DNA of 64,000 nt from Allofrancisella inopinata. GTDB lineage: Bacteria; Pseudomonadota; Gammaproteobacteria; Francisellales; Francisellaceae. The position numbers and the translations under genes are program-made. The stretch lies in NCBI RefSeq assembly GCF_012222965.1, contig NZ_CP038241.1, positions 744,001-808,000 of the forward strand, in the 5' to 3' direction. The notes under the pieces are model-generated. The model did no database searches. It saw nothing but the letters and a program-made list of their open reading frames with translations, and had not been told where the DNA came from. Below are positions 1 through 9,470 of the stretch, piece by piece. Positions within the stretch are counted from its first letter, which is position 1. Each line of letters opens with the position of its first letter.

Positions 1-612
1 AGTATTTCTACAACAGAACTTAAGAAGATTTTGGGAGATTTTGTTGAAAAAATTTCGTATAAACAGTGGTTAATAGACTCAAGCTCATCAGAAAAGCAAG
101 CTGAATTTAGGTACGCTAATGTATTAGAAGTTATAAGGTGGATAATTAATCAGTTAGAGGATGAGGCATACAATGGGCTTGATTCCTTATCTTCGGTTTT
201 AAATAAAATGTTGCTTATAGACATTTTAGATAGAGATAACGAAGAAAAAAACGATGATCAAGTTCAGATTATAACAATGCATGCTTCAAAAGGTTTGGAA
301 TTTAAAAAAGTCTATATAATGGGAATGGAAGAGGGTATATTACCTCATCAGCAAAGTATAGAAGAAGAATCTATAGAAGATGAAAGACGCCTAGTTTATG
401 TAGCTATAACTAGAGCAAAAGAAAATTTAACGATAACACTTACAAAACATCGTAAAAAATTTGGTGAAAAAATAGTCACCGTTCCAAGTAGGTTTATAGA
501 AGAGTTGCCTGAAACAGATTTATATTGGGTTGGTAGTGAAAAAGAATGTCCAGAAACTCGCAAAGAGAATTCAAAACAAAACATTTCAGCATTAAAAAAT
601 ATGTTCGGCTAG
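1..612 (+). CDS. rep: ATP-dependent DNA helicase Rep, C-terminal part (partial)
   Basis: This is the 3' end of a superfamily 1 UvrD/Rep-type 3'-5' DNA helicase; the reading frame is open from base 1, so the start lies outside the window. The visible ~203 residues hold helicase motif V (MHASKGLEFKKVY) and motif VI (ERRLVYVAITRAKENL), which contact ATP and DNA in domain 2A. The segment EGILPHQQSIEEE, the following PSRFIEELP and a short tail ending ALKNMFG fit Rep better than UvrD, which has a longer C-terminus. Rep helps replication forks pass bound proteins and restarts them. The N-terminal Walker A half cannot be seen. The Rep-versus-UvrD choice rests on remembered family patterns. Confidence 0.85.
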   Translation, partial: SISTTELKKILGDFVEKISYKQWLIDSSSSEKQAEFRYANVLEVIRWIINQLEDEAYNGLDSLSSVLNKMLLIDILDRDNEEKNDDQVQIITMHASKGLEFKKVYIMGMEEGILPHQQSIEEESIEDERRLVYVAITRAKENLTITLTKHRKKFGEKIVTVPSRFIEELPETDLYWVGSEKECPETRKENSKQNISALKNMFG

Positions 613-686
613 ATGTAAATTTTAATTGCATTAGTTCGCTGAATAATCTATTTTATAGTAACAGTGTATTAAAAATGCTTTAACTA

Positions 687-2090
687 ATGGAAAGTCAAAA
701 AGAATTCAGAAAAATCGTTATTTTCATATGCATAGTAGCAGCTCTTGGTGGTTTGCTATTTGGTTTAGATCAGGGGTTTATTGCTAATGCTGGCAAAACT
801 CTTAATCATATATATGGTATTGCAGATGGAAGTATACAAGAGGGTAATTTTAACGCTATTTTAGCTTTTGGTGGGATAGCAGGAACTCTATGTAGTGGCT
901 TTTTTACTCGTTATTTAGGAAGGAAAAATACTTTACTAGTCGCTGGTTTTTCTTTTCTGATAGGGGCCCTTGTTTCTTCTTTATTGCCACCTATCGAAAT
1001 TCTAACAGCATGTAGATTTACTTTAGGTTTTGGTGTGGGACTAGCTTCTTTTGCAACACCTCTTTACCTAGCTGAAACAGCTCCAACGAAAGTAAGAGGA
1101 GCTATGTCGACACTATTTCAACTTATGATTACTTTTGGGATATTTTTAATATGCCTTACAAACGTGATTATCGTAGAGTTTGTAGGTCATACAAAAATTT
1201 CTCTTACTTTGATGTTTAGTGTAATAACACTGTTTGCATTTTTAATGCTTGTTGGTTGTTTCTTTTTACCAAAAAGCCCTAGATGGTTGATGTTGAAAAA
1301 TAGAGAAGAAGAAGCAAGAGTTATTTTAGCTAAAACCAGAAAAAAAGATGAGGTTGAGCTAGAAATTAGTGAAATTAAGCAAAAGCTTGGAGAGAAAAAA
1401 GTTTCGATAGCAGAAGCTATTGCTAAGAAATATTTTTGGAAAATCTTATTTGTAGGCATAGTTATCCAGATGTTTCAACAACTTGTTGGTATCAATATGA
1501 TGATTTATTATGCACCTAAATTTTTAGAAGGTGCGGGTTTAAATATTATATTAGCTGGGCTAATGGTCTTCTTTGTTAATTTCTTATCTACTTTTCCAGC
1601 GATAAAATGGGTAGAAAAATGGGGTAGGAAAAAGCTATTAACGGTAGGAGCTATAATTATGATGGTCTCTTTATTGATAGCAGCATATAGTTTTTATCTA
1701 ATTGATGTAAGCCATACTACTTCTAACGCTCCAAAATATGTACTACTGGTATTTTGTTTGGTTTATATATTTGGCTTTGCATGTTCTTGGGGACCTGTTG
1801 CTTGGACTTTATGTTCTGAGATTTTTCCACAGAGAGTTCGTGAAGTAGGTCTAACAGTAACAACTATTGTAAACTGGACTTTTGTATATGTGGTTGTAAG
1901 TAATTCAAATGTAATAATGAGTGCAGGTGAATGGGGTAAACCATTATTATTTATCGTATATGCTGGTTTTTGTTTACTTTCTATTATATTTCTTAAATTT
2001 TTTGTACCAGAGACAAAAGGAATTAGCTTAGAAAAAATAGAAAGTAACTTAGTTTCTGGCTCTAAACTTAGAGATTTAGGTAAAGAATAA
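687..2090 (+). CDS. MFS sugar:proton symporter (sugar porter family)
   Basis: A 467-residue major facilitator protein of the sugar porter family (GalP/XylE/AraE type), expected to bring a monosaccharide in with a proton across the inner membrane. Family marks are the helix-1 motif GGLLFGLDQGFI, the loop 2-3 signature GRKNTLL, the PESPRW-like motif as PKSPRWLM before the central cytoplasmic loop, QQLVGINMMIYYAP in helix 7, the second-half GRKKLL, and the C-terminal PETKGISLEKIE. Twelve hydrophobic segments can be picked out. The ATG at 687 is the first workable start, although no strong ribosome site precedes it. It appears to stand alone, downstream of rep and converging on trhO. The exact sugar cannot be told from sequence. 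Confidence 0.85.
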   Translation: MESQKEFRKIVIFICIVAALGGLLFGLDQGFIANAGKTLNHIYGIADGSIQEGNFNAILAFGGIAGTLCSGFFTRYLGRKNTLLVAGFSFLIGALVSSLLPPIEILTACRFTLGFGVGLASFATPLYLAETAPTKVRGAMSTLFQLMITFGIFLICLTNVIIVEFVGHTKISLTLMFSVITLFAFLMLVGCFFLPKSPRWLMLKNREEEARVILAKTRKKDEVELEISEIKQKLGEKKVSIAEAIAKKYFWKILFVGIVIQMFQQLVGINMMIYYAPKFLEGAGLNIILAGLMVFFVNFLSTFPAIKWVEKWGRKKLLTVGAIIMMVSLLIAAYSFYLIDVSHTTSNAPKYVLLVFCLVYIFGFACSWGPVAWTLCSEIFPQRVREVGLTVTTIVNWTFVYVVVSNSNVIMSAGEWGKPLLFIVYAGFCLLSIIFLKFFVPETKGISLEKIESNLVSGSKLRDLGKE

Positions 2091-2176
2091 ATAATTTACT
2101 TAAACTATCTCATATTAAACAATTTAAATGTTATGGTCTTAAATTTTGAAATTTTATAAATTATATAGAGATATAT

Positions 2177-3163
2177 TCAGTTACTTGTTTGTTTTCGAGC
2201 CTTATCTTTTGCTTTTAGTTTTTTAGTTTTATTCAACTCTGCTAATTTTTTAGCCTCATCTCCTACATGAGAAAAGCCATGTTCTGCTGCTAGCTGAGAT
2301 TGTTTTTGACGCTCTGTAAAGCGTAATTTTTGTTTTTCAGTTAATTTATCATAACAGTGGTGACAGCTTATGCCTTTTTCATACTCAGACCTTTTTTTAT
2401 CTTCTTCTGTTATAGGCATGCGACAAGCATAGCATTGGTCATAACTACCTTTTTCAAGATTGTGATTTACTGCAACTCTTGAGTCAAATACAAAACATTC
2501 ACCTTGCCATAGAGATTCTTCTTGAGGTACTTCCTCTAGGTATTTAAGAATACCACCTTGTAGATGATAAACCTCCTCAAAACCTTTGGCTTTCATAAGA
2601 GCTGTAGATTTTTCGCAACGAATACCTCCGGTGCAAAACATGGCTACTTTTTTATGTTTTTTAGGATCTAAACTTTTATCAACATATTCTGGAAATTCTC
2701 TAAAATTATCTGTATGAGGGTTTACAGCATTTTTAAATGTACCAATTTCTATCTCATATTCATTGCGTGTATCTACTAATACTACTTCTGGATCAGAGAT
2801 CAGTTTGTTCCAGTCTTTAGGTTTGACATATTTCCCACAGATTTCGTTAGGGTTTATGTCACTTACTCCCAATGTTACAATTTCTTTTTTGAGTTTTACT
2901 TTAGAACGATAAAAAGGCATCTTATCATGATAAGACTCTTTATAGTCGATATCTTCTAAGCGTTTATCAGTTTTTAAGTAATCAAGTAGAGCAGTTACTC
3001 CTTCACGCGATCCTGCTACAGTGCCATTTATTCCTTCATTAGCTAACAAAAGGGTTCCCTTGACATTATTTTTTACCATCACATCTAAAATAGGTTTCTG
3101 CATTAGTTTGTAATTTTCAAGAGTGACAAACTTATACATTGCACATACAACTATTTGTTCCAT
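2177..3163 (-). CDS. trhO: tRNA uridine(34) hydroxylase TrhO, rhodanese-domain protein
   Basis: A 328-residue member of the TrhO/YceA (UPF0176) family, which makes 5-hydroxyuridine at wobble position 34 of tRNAs, the first step toward cmo5U/mo5U. An N-terminal acylphosphatase-like domain (about 1-95) contains the typical [15 protein letters not shown] stretch. The rhodanese domain (about 125-215) has its cysteine in the loop [11 protein letters not shown], followed by [17 protein letters not shown] cysteine-rich tail follows (CYACRMP and CHHCYDK, two CxxC pairs). AAGGAA sits just before the ATG at 3163. The gene is monocistronic and convergent with the sugar porter. Confidence 0.9.
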   Translation of the reverse strand: MEQIVVCAMYKFVTLENYKLMQKPILDVMVKNNVKGTLLLANEGINGTVAGSREGVTALLDYLKTDKRLEDIDYKESYHDKMPFYRSKVKLKKEIVTLGVSDINPNEICGKYVKPKDWNKLISDPEVVLVDTRNEYEIEIGTFKNAVNPHTDNFREFPEYVDKSLDPKKHKKVAMFCTGGIRCEKSTALMKAKGFEEVYHLQGGILKYLEEVPQEESLWQGECFVFDSRVAVNHNLEKGSYDQCYACRMPITEEDKKRSEYEKGISCHHCYDKLTEKQKLRFTERQKQSQLAAEHGFSHVGDEAKKLAELNKTKKLKAKDKARKQTSN

Positions 3164-3531
3164 AGTTTTCCTTGTCGAATTTGTGTTTATGAGTTTTTGG
3201 AAATAAAAGTTTAATTATACATGATAACGCTAATAAACACGATTCATGAACCAAATTTAGTAATAAATGTGAAGCTTCTGCTAAATACGATTAAAGCTCT
3301 AACTGATGAGAACCAGTTAGGGTAGATACGAACTTGTTAAATAAAATGGGCCAATATTATAGTGGAGTTGCCAAAAAAATTTCAAGTTATTTATTATTTT
3401 TATTTAACTTAAAATATTATTTCTATATAATTAAAATTAATCTTAATATGGTATTGTTTTTATAACGTGATGATAAGCAGACTGATTATAAGTCAATAGA
3501 ATGCATCATAATAATTTAGAGGATATTACTA
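3164..3531. other. Intergenic region upstream of trhO and the OTU/zinc-finger gene
   Basis: A 368-bp divergent spacer that must hold the promoters of both neighbours. I see no gene in it. A 7-bp perfect stem (CTAACTG at 3299-3305 paired with CAGTTAG at 3314-3320, 8-base loop) stands in the middle without a T-run, so it is not an obvious terminator. The part from 3370 to 3530 is very A+T rich, as upstream of the other candidate effector genes here. Confidence 0.4.
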
Positions 3532-6054
3532 ATGTTATATAATTTACATGTTCCTGAAGGATTTAAAGATTTCTTAGAAACTATTCAAGCAGATATTTAT
3601 GCTATACCTTGGTCAGAAAAACTAGTTTCTTTAGTTTATGAAAGCACAGGATTTAAAATTGCCTTTGGTTATATAGAGTATGGATATCTTAAGTTTGGTA
3701 AAACAAACCGAACTGTAGCAAAAGAAGCTAAAGCAATAGCAGCTAAAAACCAACTGCTTCGAGACAATAAGTATATAATTCCTAAGTTGAGTGTAGATGC
3801 TTGTAAACAACAATTACAACCTGAAGAGTTAGTTACTCTAATAGATAATCCAAAAGATAATCTATTAAGACCATTTTTACCTGATATCGGTGGAGGAGCA
3901 TTATTATTAGTTTGTAAAGTAACTAAATTAATTTTAGCAGTATTGGTTTACGATACTCCGATAGATCATGGGTTACACTGTTACTATAATTGGGGTAATT
4001 CTGGTAATAATAAGCCTAAACATCCTAAACAAAACTTTGTTCATATATCATACCTTTACTCAAGTAATGCAGTATATAAAGAGAAACAAGAGTTTGAAGG
4101 AAAAAAATCAGGATTTTTTGCTAATGGTTACGCTAGAGTTCTTTTATCTGTATTTTGCTATAATTATAAAACTGAACTTGAAAGTACAGATAAGGCTTTA
4201 GGCTATTATGGAAGTATGTTTAATAACCCAAACAAATATTCTCAAAATCCTAGAGCAAAAAGTGGTCTCACAATAATAGAATATAATCACAACGATGGTA
4301 AGGAAATTTTTGATAATTTGTTCAAAACTTTTTGGGATAAACAGGATTTTGATGAATTAGTCAAATTTATAAAACAATTACATTTAATGACTTTAAAGAT
4401 CAATAACCAAAACCCTTTAGATAAAGCCAGATCTCTTAGGGAGGATTTATTAACAGCTCAAGAATTAAATTTTCTTTTATCAAAAAACATTATTAATAGA
4501 AGTAGTCCATATTTTAAGAAAAAGATAAAGAACATCACAAATTATATATCAAAAATTATAATTATAAGCAGGATTGTAAGAAGTAAGTTTAATGGAGAAA
4601 ATAAGCTTAAATTTAGTAAAGATATTTTACCAGAAATAGATAAATTTTATAACTTTAAACAAACTCAAGTTTTTTCAGACCGATCTAATATAAACCTTAG
4701 CAAGGAAGTAATTGACTTACTAATTAAAGCTTTACAATATGAACCACCTTCTAAGACACCAAGGAGACCACCTGATAACCAGTGGTATAAAATAAGTAAT
4801 TATAAAGATGTAGAATCGGATGGAAATTGTTTCTATAGAGCAGTATTAAGAGCAGCAAGAGATAATAATAGTGCTCATTTATTACCTATCAATAGAGCTA
4901 GTGATGAAGCAATAATCCAAGCAATGCGATATGATTTATTACAAGTTTTTGATAGTTATAATTTTCAGCAAGCTTTAAGGAATTCTGGATATAATGCGGG
5001 TAACTTAGCTAATATTAGAAGTAGCCTAATTCAGATGGGTAATTGGAATAATTCTGCTGGCGATTTAGCACCACAATTACTCTCATTGGCTTACCCGGGC
5101 TTGAGTATTAATATTGTCTCAACATATGTAGGCGGTAACAATATGCAAACGGTTGGTAATGGTCATAATATCATCACATTAGGTTATACTGGCGACCATT
5201 ATTTTGCAGGCCAGCTAGTAGAAAATAATGTTAGTGTGCCCAATGTGAATAAAATACAACAAAGTAGTTTAAAGATTAACAAACCTCAAAAACTTACCTC
5301 ACCTGTTGAAAACTTATCAAAGCAATCTTCTTACAATGTAGTCGGTCAAAAAAGGAAGGGTTATGATTTATCACCTTATACTCTAGAACAGGAAATCAGA
5401 AGTGATCTTGATCAGCAGAATCAAACCCACACAAGCGGGCTATATGATTGTACTTTTCCAGGCTGCGGTAGAAGTTTTCCCTATCCATCGATTTTAAATG
5501 TTCATATGCGAGCACATACAGGAGAAAGACCTTATTTATGTGCTTTTCCAGGTTGTGAAAAAACTTTTAAACAATCAAGCAGTTTGCAAACACATATATT
5601 AATACATACAGGACAAAGACCCTGTAAGTGTGATTATTGTGATAAAGCTTTTATTAATTTATCGCACCTAAAGAGGCATCAGCGAATACACACACAAGAG
5701 AGGCCATATAAGTGTAATTATGTAGACTGTGGTAAAAGTTTTAAGACTTCAACGCAGTTAATACAACATCAGCGAATACATACAGGAGCAAGACCATATG
5801 TATGTAACTTTGAGGATTGTGGTGAAAGTTGTAGTACCTCAAATGAACTAAAGATACATATGCGGACACATACAGGGGAGAAATATGAGTGTGACTTTGA
5901 AGGCTGTGATTATTACACTATTCGACCAGGTGTTTTAATTAGACATAAACGAAAACATACAGGAGAGCGGCCATATGTATGTGAAGTGTGCAATCTTACA
6001 TTTACTCGAAGTGACGTTTTGAAACATCATAGGGAATCACTCCATGGATTGTAA
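3532..6054 (+). CDS. OTU-like cysteine protease with seven C2H2 zinc fingers, candidate nuclear-targeted effector
   Basis: An 840-residue protein of three parts. Residues 1-405 are not recognised. After a proline-rich hinge (PPSKTPRRPPDNQWY) comes an OTU-type deubiquitinase domain, about 420-565: DGNCFYRAV at 430-438 supplies D430 and nucleophile C433, and GDHYFAGQL gives catalytic H556 with the family's following Tyr. A low-complexity linker leads to seven tandem C2H2 fingers (638-662, 668-692, 698-720, 726-750, 756-780, 785-809, 815-838) joined by TGERP-like linkers, with all Cys and His ligands present. Finger 5 has Cys where the core Phe normally sits. OTU proteases cut ubiquitin chains; linked C2H2 arrays usually bind DNA. 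Neither has an obvious bacterial target, so action inside a eukaryotic host is inferred. No signal peptide or membrane helix is visible. The gene stands alone between trhO and fumC. Confidence 0.85.
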   Translation: MLYNLHVPEGFKDFLETIQADIYAIPWSEKLVSLVYESTGFKIAFGYIEYGYLKFGKTNRTVAKEAKAIAAKNQLLRDNKYIIPKLSVDACKQQLQPEELVTLIDNPKDNLLRPFLPDIGGGALLLVCKVTKLILAVLVYDTPIDHGLHCYYNWGNSGNNKPKHPKQNFVHISYLYSSNAVYKEKQEFEGKKSGFFANGYARVLLSVFCYNYKTELESTDKALGYYGSMFNNPNKYSQNPRAKSGLTIIEYNHNDGKEIFDNLFKTFWDKQDFDELVKFIKQLHLMTLKINNQNPLDKARSLREDLLTAQELNFLLSKNIINRSSPYFKKKIKNITNYISKIIIISRIVRSKFNGENKLKFSKDILPEIDKFYNFKQTQVFSDRSNINLSKEVIDLLIKALQYEPPSKTPRRPPDNQWYKISNYKDVESDGNCFYRAVLRAARDNNSAHLLPINRASDEAIIQAMRYDLLQVFDSYNFQQALRNSGYNAGNLANIRSSLIQMGNWNNSAGDLAPQLLSLAYPGLSINIVSTYVGGNNMQTVGNGHNIITLGYTGDHYFAGQLVENNVSVPNVNKIQQSSLKINKPQKLTSPVENLSKQSSYNVVGQKRKGYDLSPYTLEQEIRSDLDQQNQTHTSGLYDCTFPGCGRSFPYPSILNVHMRAHTGERPYLCAFPGCEKTFKQSSSLQTHILIHTGQRPCKCDYCDKAFINLSHLKRHQRIHTQERPYKCNYVDCGKSFKTSTQLIQHQRIHTGARPYVCNFEDCGESCSTSNELKIHMRTHTGEKYECDFEGCDYYTIRPGVLIRHKRKHTGERPYVCEVCNLTFTRSDVLKHHRESLHGL

Positions 6055-6122
6055 TGTTAAAATTGAGCGAGCTACTTTATTAAACGGTGTATTTAAAACA
6101 CAAGTACTTATACAGTTGTGAA

Positions 6123-7493
6123 TTAGTCTAGACTTTTACAAATAAGCTTATTAGGATCTAATATTTCTTTTAATTCTGTCTCTTTTATATCTGTTTCAGC
6201 TAAAGCAACTTCTAGTATGGATTTATTTTCTTTATAAGCTTTTTTAGCTATTTCAGCTGCTTTTTTATATCCAATGTGTTCGTTAAGAGCTGTGGCTAGT
6301 ATAGGATTTCTAGAAACAGTTTTTTGTATGTTGTCTTCTCTAACTTTAAAAGTAGCTATAGCTTTTTCAGCTAAGTGTTCTGCTGAATTTGCTACCAAAG
6401 ATATACTTTGAAGTAGATTGTAAGCTATAACAGGTAACATAACATTTAATTGAAATAGCCCGCTCTGAGCTCCAATTGTAATACAAGTATCATTACCAAT
6501 AACCTGAGCACAAGCCATACATACAGCCTCTGGTATCACTGGGTTTACTTTACCTGGCATTATACTACTTCCAGGTTGTAGAGCTTGTAGCTCTATTTCA
6601 TTAAATCCAGAGAGTGGGCCACTATTCATTATCCTTAAATCATTTGAAACTTTCATAAGCGTTGAGGCAGTATTTTTTAAGCATGAGGAAAGTTCTAAGC
6701 TGTTTTCTTGACCACTTATCAAAGCAAAATGGTTTTGGCTAGGCTCAAAGCTAACACCTGTAATTTCAGAAATGGTTTTTGCTATTTCTTTAGCAAAATG
6801 TTTTGGTGTGTTAATTCCTGTACCAACAGCTGTCCCACCTTGAGCTAATTTACAAAACCTAGGAATACAGTTTTGTATTCTTTGTAAATTTTCTTCAAAT
6901 TGAAATCTCCAGCCTGATATTTCCTGAGAAAAATCTATAGGCATAGCATCCATTAAGTGAGTTCTACCAGTTTTAACACATCCTTTTAATTCTTTTTCTT
7001 TAGTTTTACATACCTTGATAAGCTTTTCTAGCTTAGGCATCAAGTCTCTTTTGACTAATAAGAGCGAAGAAACTGTTATAGCTGTAGGAATTGTATCATT
7101 ACTGCTTTGGCTCATATTGACATCATCATTTGGGTCTAAAGTTATTCCAAATTTTTCTTTTGCAAATCCAGAAATGACTTCATTAACATTCATATTAGTA
7201 CTAGTACCTGAGCCTGTTTGGAATACATCTAAAGGAAATTGATTAGAATAATCTCCGTTTCTTAGTTCTTGGCAGGATTTTTGTATTGATTGAGACTTTT
7301 CAAAAGCTAGCTTGTTTGAGTTATAGTTAACTATAGCAGCAGCTTCTTTTATATATAAGACAGCATTTATAAAATTCTTAGGCATTTGTAGATTGCTAAT
7401 TTTAAAGTTATCTATAGCTCTTTGAGTTTGAGCTCCATATAATGCTCCATCTTTTACAAAAACCTCACCTAGACTATCAGACATAACTGGCAT
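6123..7493 (-). CDS. fumC: Fumarate hydratase class II
   Basis: A 456-residue iron-independent fumarase that interconverts fumarate and L-malate in the TCA cycle as a cytoplasmic homotetramer. The superfamily signature is GSSIMPGKVNPVIPEA, with the catalytic serine in the SS pair. Other active-site regions are TGSGTSTNMNVNEV, SQSSNDTIPTA and TGRTHLMDAMPI. The lysine and asparagine of the GKVNP segment and the last two regions favour fumarase over aspartase or argininosuccinate lyase. The ATG at 7493 opens MPVMSDSLGEVFV; AAGGAG lies upstream. It is divergent from the SulP gene. Malate dehydrogenase, the next TCA step, is encoded near 37 kb. Confidence 0.92.
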   Translation of the reverse strand: MPVMSDSLGEVFVKDGALYGAQTQRAIDNFKISNLQMPKNFINAVLYIKEAAAIVNYNSNKLAFEKSQSIQKSCQELRNGDYSNQFPLDVFQTGSGTSTNMNVNEVISGFAKEKFGITLDPNDDVNMSQSSNDTIPTAITVSSLLLVKRDLMPKLEKLIKVCKTKEKELKGCVKTGRTHLMDAMPIDFSQEISGWRFQFEENLQRIQNCIPRFCKLAQGGTAVGTGINTPKHFAKEIAKTISEITGVSFEPSQNHFALISGQENSLELSSCLKNTASTLMKVSNDLRIMNSGPLSGFNEIELQALQPGSSIMPGKVNPVIPEAVCMACAQVIGNDTCITIGAQSGLFQLNVMLPVIAYNLLQSISLVANSAEHLAEKAIATFKVREDNIQKTVSRNPILATALNEHIGYKKAAEIAKKAYKENKSILEVALAETDIKETELKEILDPNKLICKSLD

Positions 7494-7816
7494 ATCAAAA
7501 TCTCCTTAGACTAATACAATATCCATAATTAGTTTAACCTGTATGTTTTTTCAAAGATAGTATTTACTACAAATGGAAATAATATTTGATTGGATCATGT
7601 AACTATGTAGCTACTATGCTTTGATACTAGCTGTTTTTTGCTATATTATTTATTAATAAATAAAAAAACTATAGATTCAAAATAATGAAATTTGTTACTC
7701 CACCTTAGTTTTAATTTTTTTCGTTAAGTCTGTATTTACGATTAATATTTATACGTAAAAGGGTATTTTTGAAGCATTCTTTTTAATTTTAAAATATTTT
7801 GAGGTAACAAATAAAA
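7494..7816. promoter_or_regulatory. Divergent fumC/sulP promoter region with an 18-bp AT palindrome
   Basis: A 323-bp spacer from which fumC and the SulP gene diverge. No coding sequence is apparent. A perfect palindrome, TTATTTATTAATAAATAA at 7646-7663, lies near the middle. In such A+T-rich sequence this could be chance, a weak hairpin or an operator; I cannot name a regulator for it. Confidence 0.3.
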
Positions 7817-9397
7817 ATGAAACAAAGTATTAATAATTTTTTGATGCCATTTGGTGGCAGTTATAGGGTAGATTTTTTATCTGGTTTAACCGTAGCTTTA
7901 GCTTTGGTTCCAGAAGCAGTAGCTTTTTCTTTAGTAGCAGGAGTTAACCCAACAGTAGGACTGTGGGGAGCTTTTTTTATGTGTATAATAACAGCTATTA
8001 TAGGCGGCCGCCCTGGTATGATATCTGGAGCTACTGGCTCAATGGCTATAGTTATGATATCTATAATGTTGTTATTTCCAGGTGATCCTGTAACTGGTTT
8101 AAGCTACCTAATGGCAACAGTTTTACTTACTGGTGTTATAGAGGTTGTAATAGGGGTTTTAGGTTTGGGTAAGTTTATACGTATGATGCCTAAATCTGTG
8201 ATGGTAGGTTTTGTTAATGGTTTAGCAATAGTGATCTTTATATCACAAATCCAATCTTTTAGGATTTCACCACCAGGAGTTGAACCTTCTGTATGGATTA
8301 GTGGAGCTAGCCTCTGGATTATGATTAGTTTAGTACTTTTAGCTATGGCGATTACTCATTATTTACCTCGTTTTACAAAACTTTTGCCTTCAGCACTTAC
8401 AGCTATTATAGTTGTTACTTTGATAGTAGTATTTGTACCAATGCCAGCAAGTGTTAGTATGCCAACAGTAGGTAGTCTAATGGCAATGAGTGGGGACACG
8501 GTATCACATGGTTTTAGTATTCCTCATATTCCTTTATCTTTAGAGACACTTAAAATCATTGTGCCATATGCATTTATATTGGCTATTATCGGTTTATCAG
8601 AATCTTTGATGACTTTGGTTTTTATTGATGAGCGTACACAAACCCGTGGTAGAGGTAATAAAGAATGTATTGCTCAAGGGGTTGGAAATATCGTATCTAG
8701 CTTTTTTAAGGGTATGGGCGGTTGTGCTATGATTGGTCAAAGTATGATCAATATATCTTCTGGCGGGCGAGGGCGTTTATCAGGAATCACAGCAGGTGTA
8801 TTTTTACTTATATTTATTATTGCTGCAATGCCTTTGATTAAAATAATTCCATTAGCGGCATTAATCGGTGTGATGATGATGGTTGTAATAGAAACTTTTG
8901 AGTGGGCTTCTTTTAAAATGATGCGTAGAGTTCCTAAAAAAGATGTGTTATTGATTATAGTAGTGACAATCACTACAGTGATGTTTGATTTAGCAATAGC
9001 AGTTGTTATTGGTATTATTATAGCTTCATTAGTATTTTCATGGGAGACAGCTAAGAATATTTGGGCAGCAGAGAGGACTAATGAGAATGGTGAAAAAGAG
9101 TACATTATTCATGGACCTTTGTTCTTTAGCTCTACAACTAGTTTTAAAGGTTTATTTAAATTTGCTAAAGATCCAGAAGAAGTAATAATTGACTTTAAAT
9201 ACTCACGTGTAGCTGACCAGTCTGCTATAGATGCTATCCAGTGGGTTGCTGATAAATATACTAAGCTTGGTAAAAGATTGCATTTACGCCATTTAAATCA
9301 AGAATGTAAAATTTTACTAGGTAAAGCGGGTAACTTAGTAGAATTAAATATCTTAGAAGATGAAGATTACCATATTGCTACAGATAGGTTAGCTTAG
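7817..9397 (+). CDS. SulP family inorganic anion transporter with STAS domain
   Basis: A 526-residue SulP (SLC26-like) transporter. The membrane part (about 15-410) starts with the family sequence DFLSGLTVALALVPEAVAFSLVAGV and holds GATGSMAIVM and GMGGCAMIGQSMINISSGGRGR, both typical of the family. The cytoplasmic C-terminus (about 430-520) is a STAS domain (EVIIDFKYSRVADQSAIDAI). Substrates in the family include sulfate, bicarbonate, chloride and dicarboxylates; the sequence does not decide among them. The divergent fumC gives only a weak hint toward organic acids. GAGGT precedes the ATG. Convergent with dinB. Confidence 0.88.
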   Translation: MKQSINNFLMPFGGSYRVDFLSGLTVALALVPEAVAFSLVAGVNPTVGLWGAFFMCIITAIIGGRPGMISGATGSMAIVMISIMLLFPGDPVTGLSYLMATVLLTGVIEVVIGVLGLGKFIRMMPKSVMVGFVNGLAIVIFISQIQSFRISPPGVEPSVWISGASLWIMISLVLLAMAITHYLPRFTKLLPSALTAIIVVTLIVVFVPMPASVSMPTVGSLMAMSGDTVSHGFSIPHIPLSLETLKIIVPYAFILAIIGLSESLMTLVFIDERTQTRGRGNKECIAQGVGNIVSSFFKGMGGCAMIGQSMINISSGGRGRLSGITAGVFLLIFIIAAMPLIKIIPLAALIGVMMMVVIETFEWASFKMMRRVPKKDVLLIIVVTITTVMFDLAIAVVIGIIIASLVFSWETAKNIWAAERTNENGEKEYIIHGPLFFSSTTSFKGLFKFAKDPEEVIIDFKYSRVADQSAIDAIQWVADKYTKLGKRLHLRHLNQECKILLGKAGNLVELNILEDEDYHIATDRLA

Positions 9398-9404
9398 CTT
9401 AGCA

Positions 9405-9427
9405 GTAGACTAGATGTTTAGTCCTAC
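9405..9427. terminator. Possible bidirectional hairpin between sulP and dinB
   Basis: An imperfect hairpin, left arm 9405-9412 and right arm 9419-9427 with one bulged base and a 6-base loop, sits between the ends of two convergent genes. No long T-run follows, so it is only a weak terminator candidate. Confidence 0.25.
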
Positions 9428-9470
9428 AAACTTAATAAACTTTTGCAACTGTCTTTGTATAATACCTTTT

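Noticed and set aside
3299-3340. CTGATGAG followed by CGAAC upstream of the OTU gene, recalling a hammerhead ribozyme core
   Set aside because: The second core box should be CGAAAC/GAAA and a third stem with cleavage-site triplet is needed; none fits. The CTGATGAG lies inside a simple 7-bp hairpin instead.
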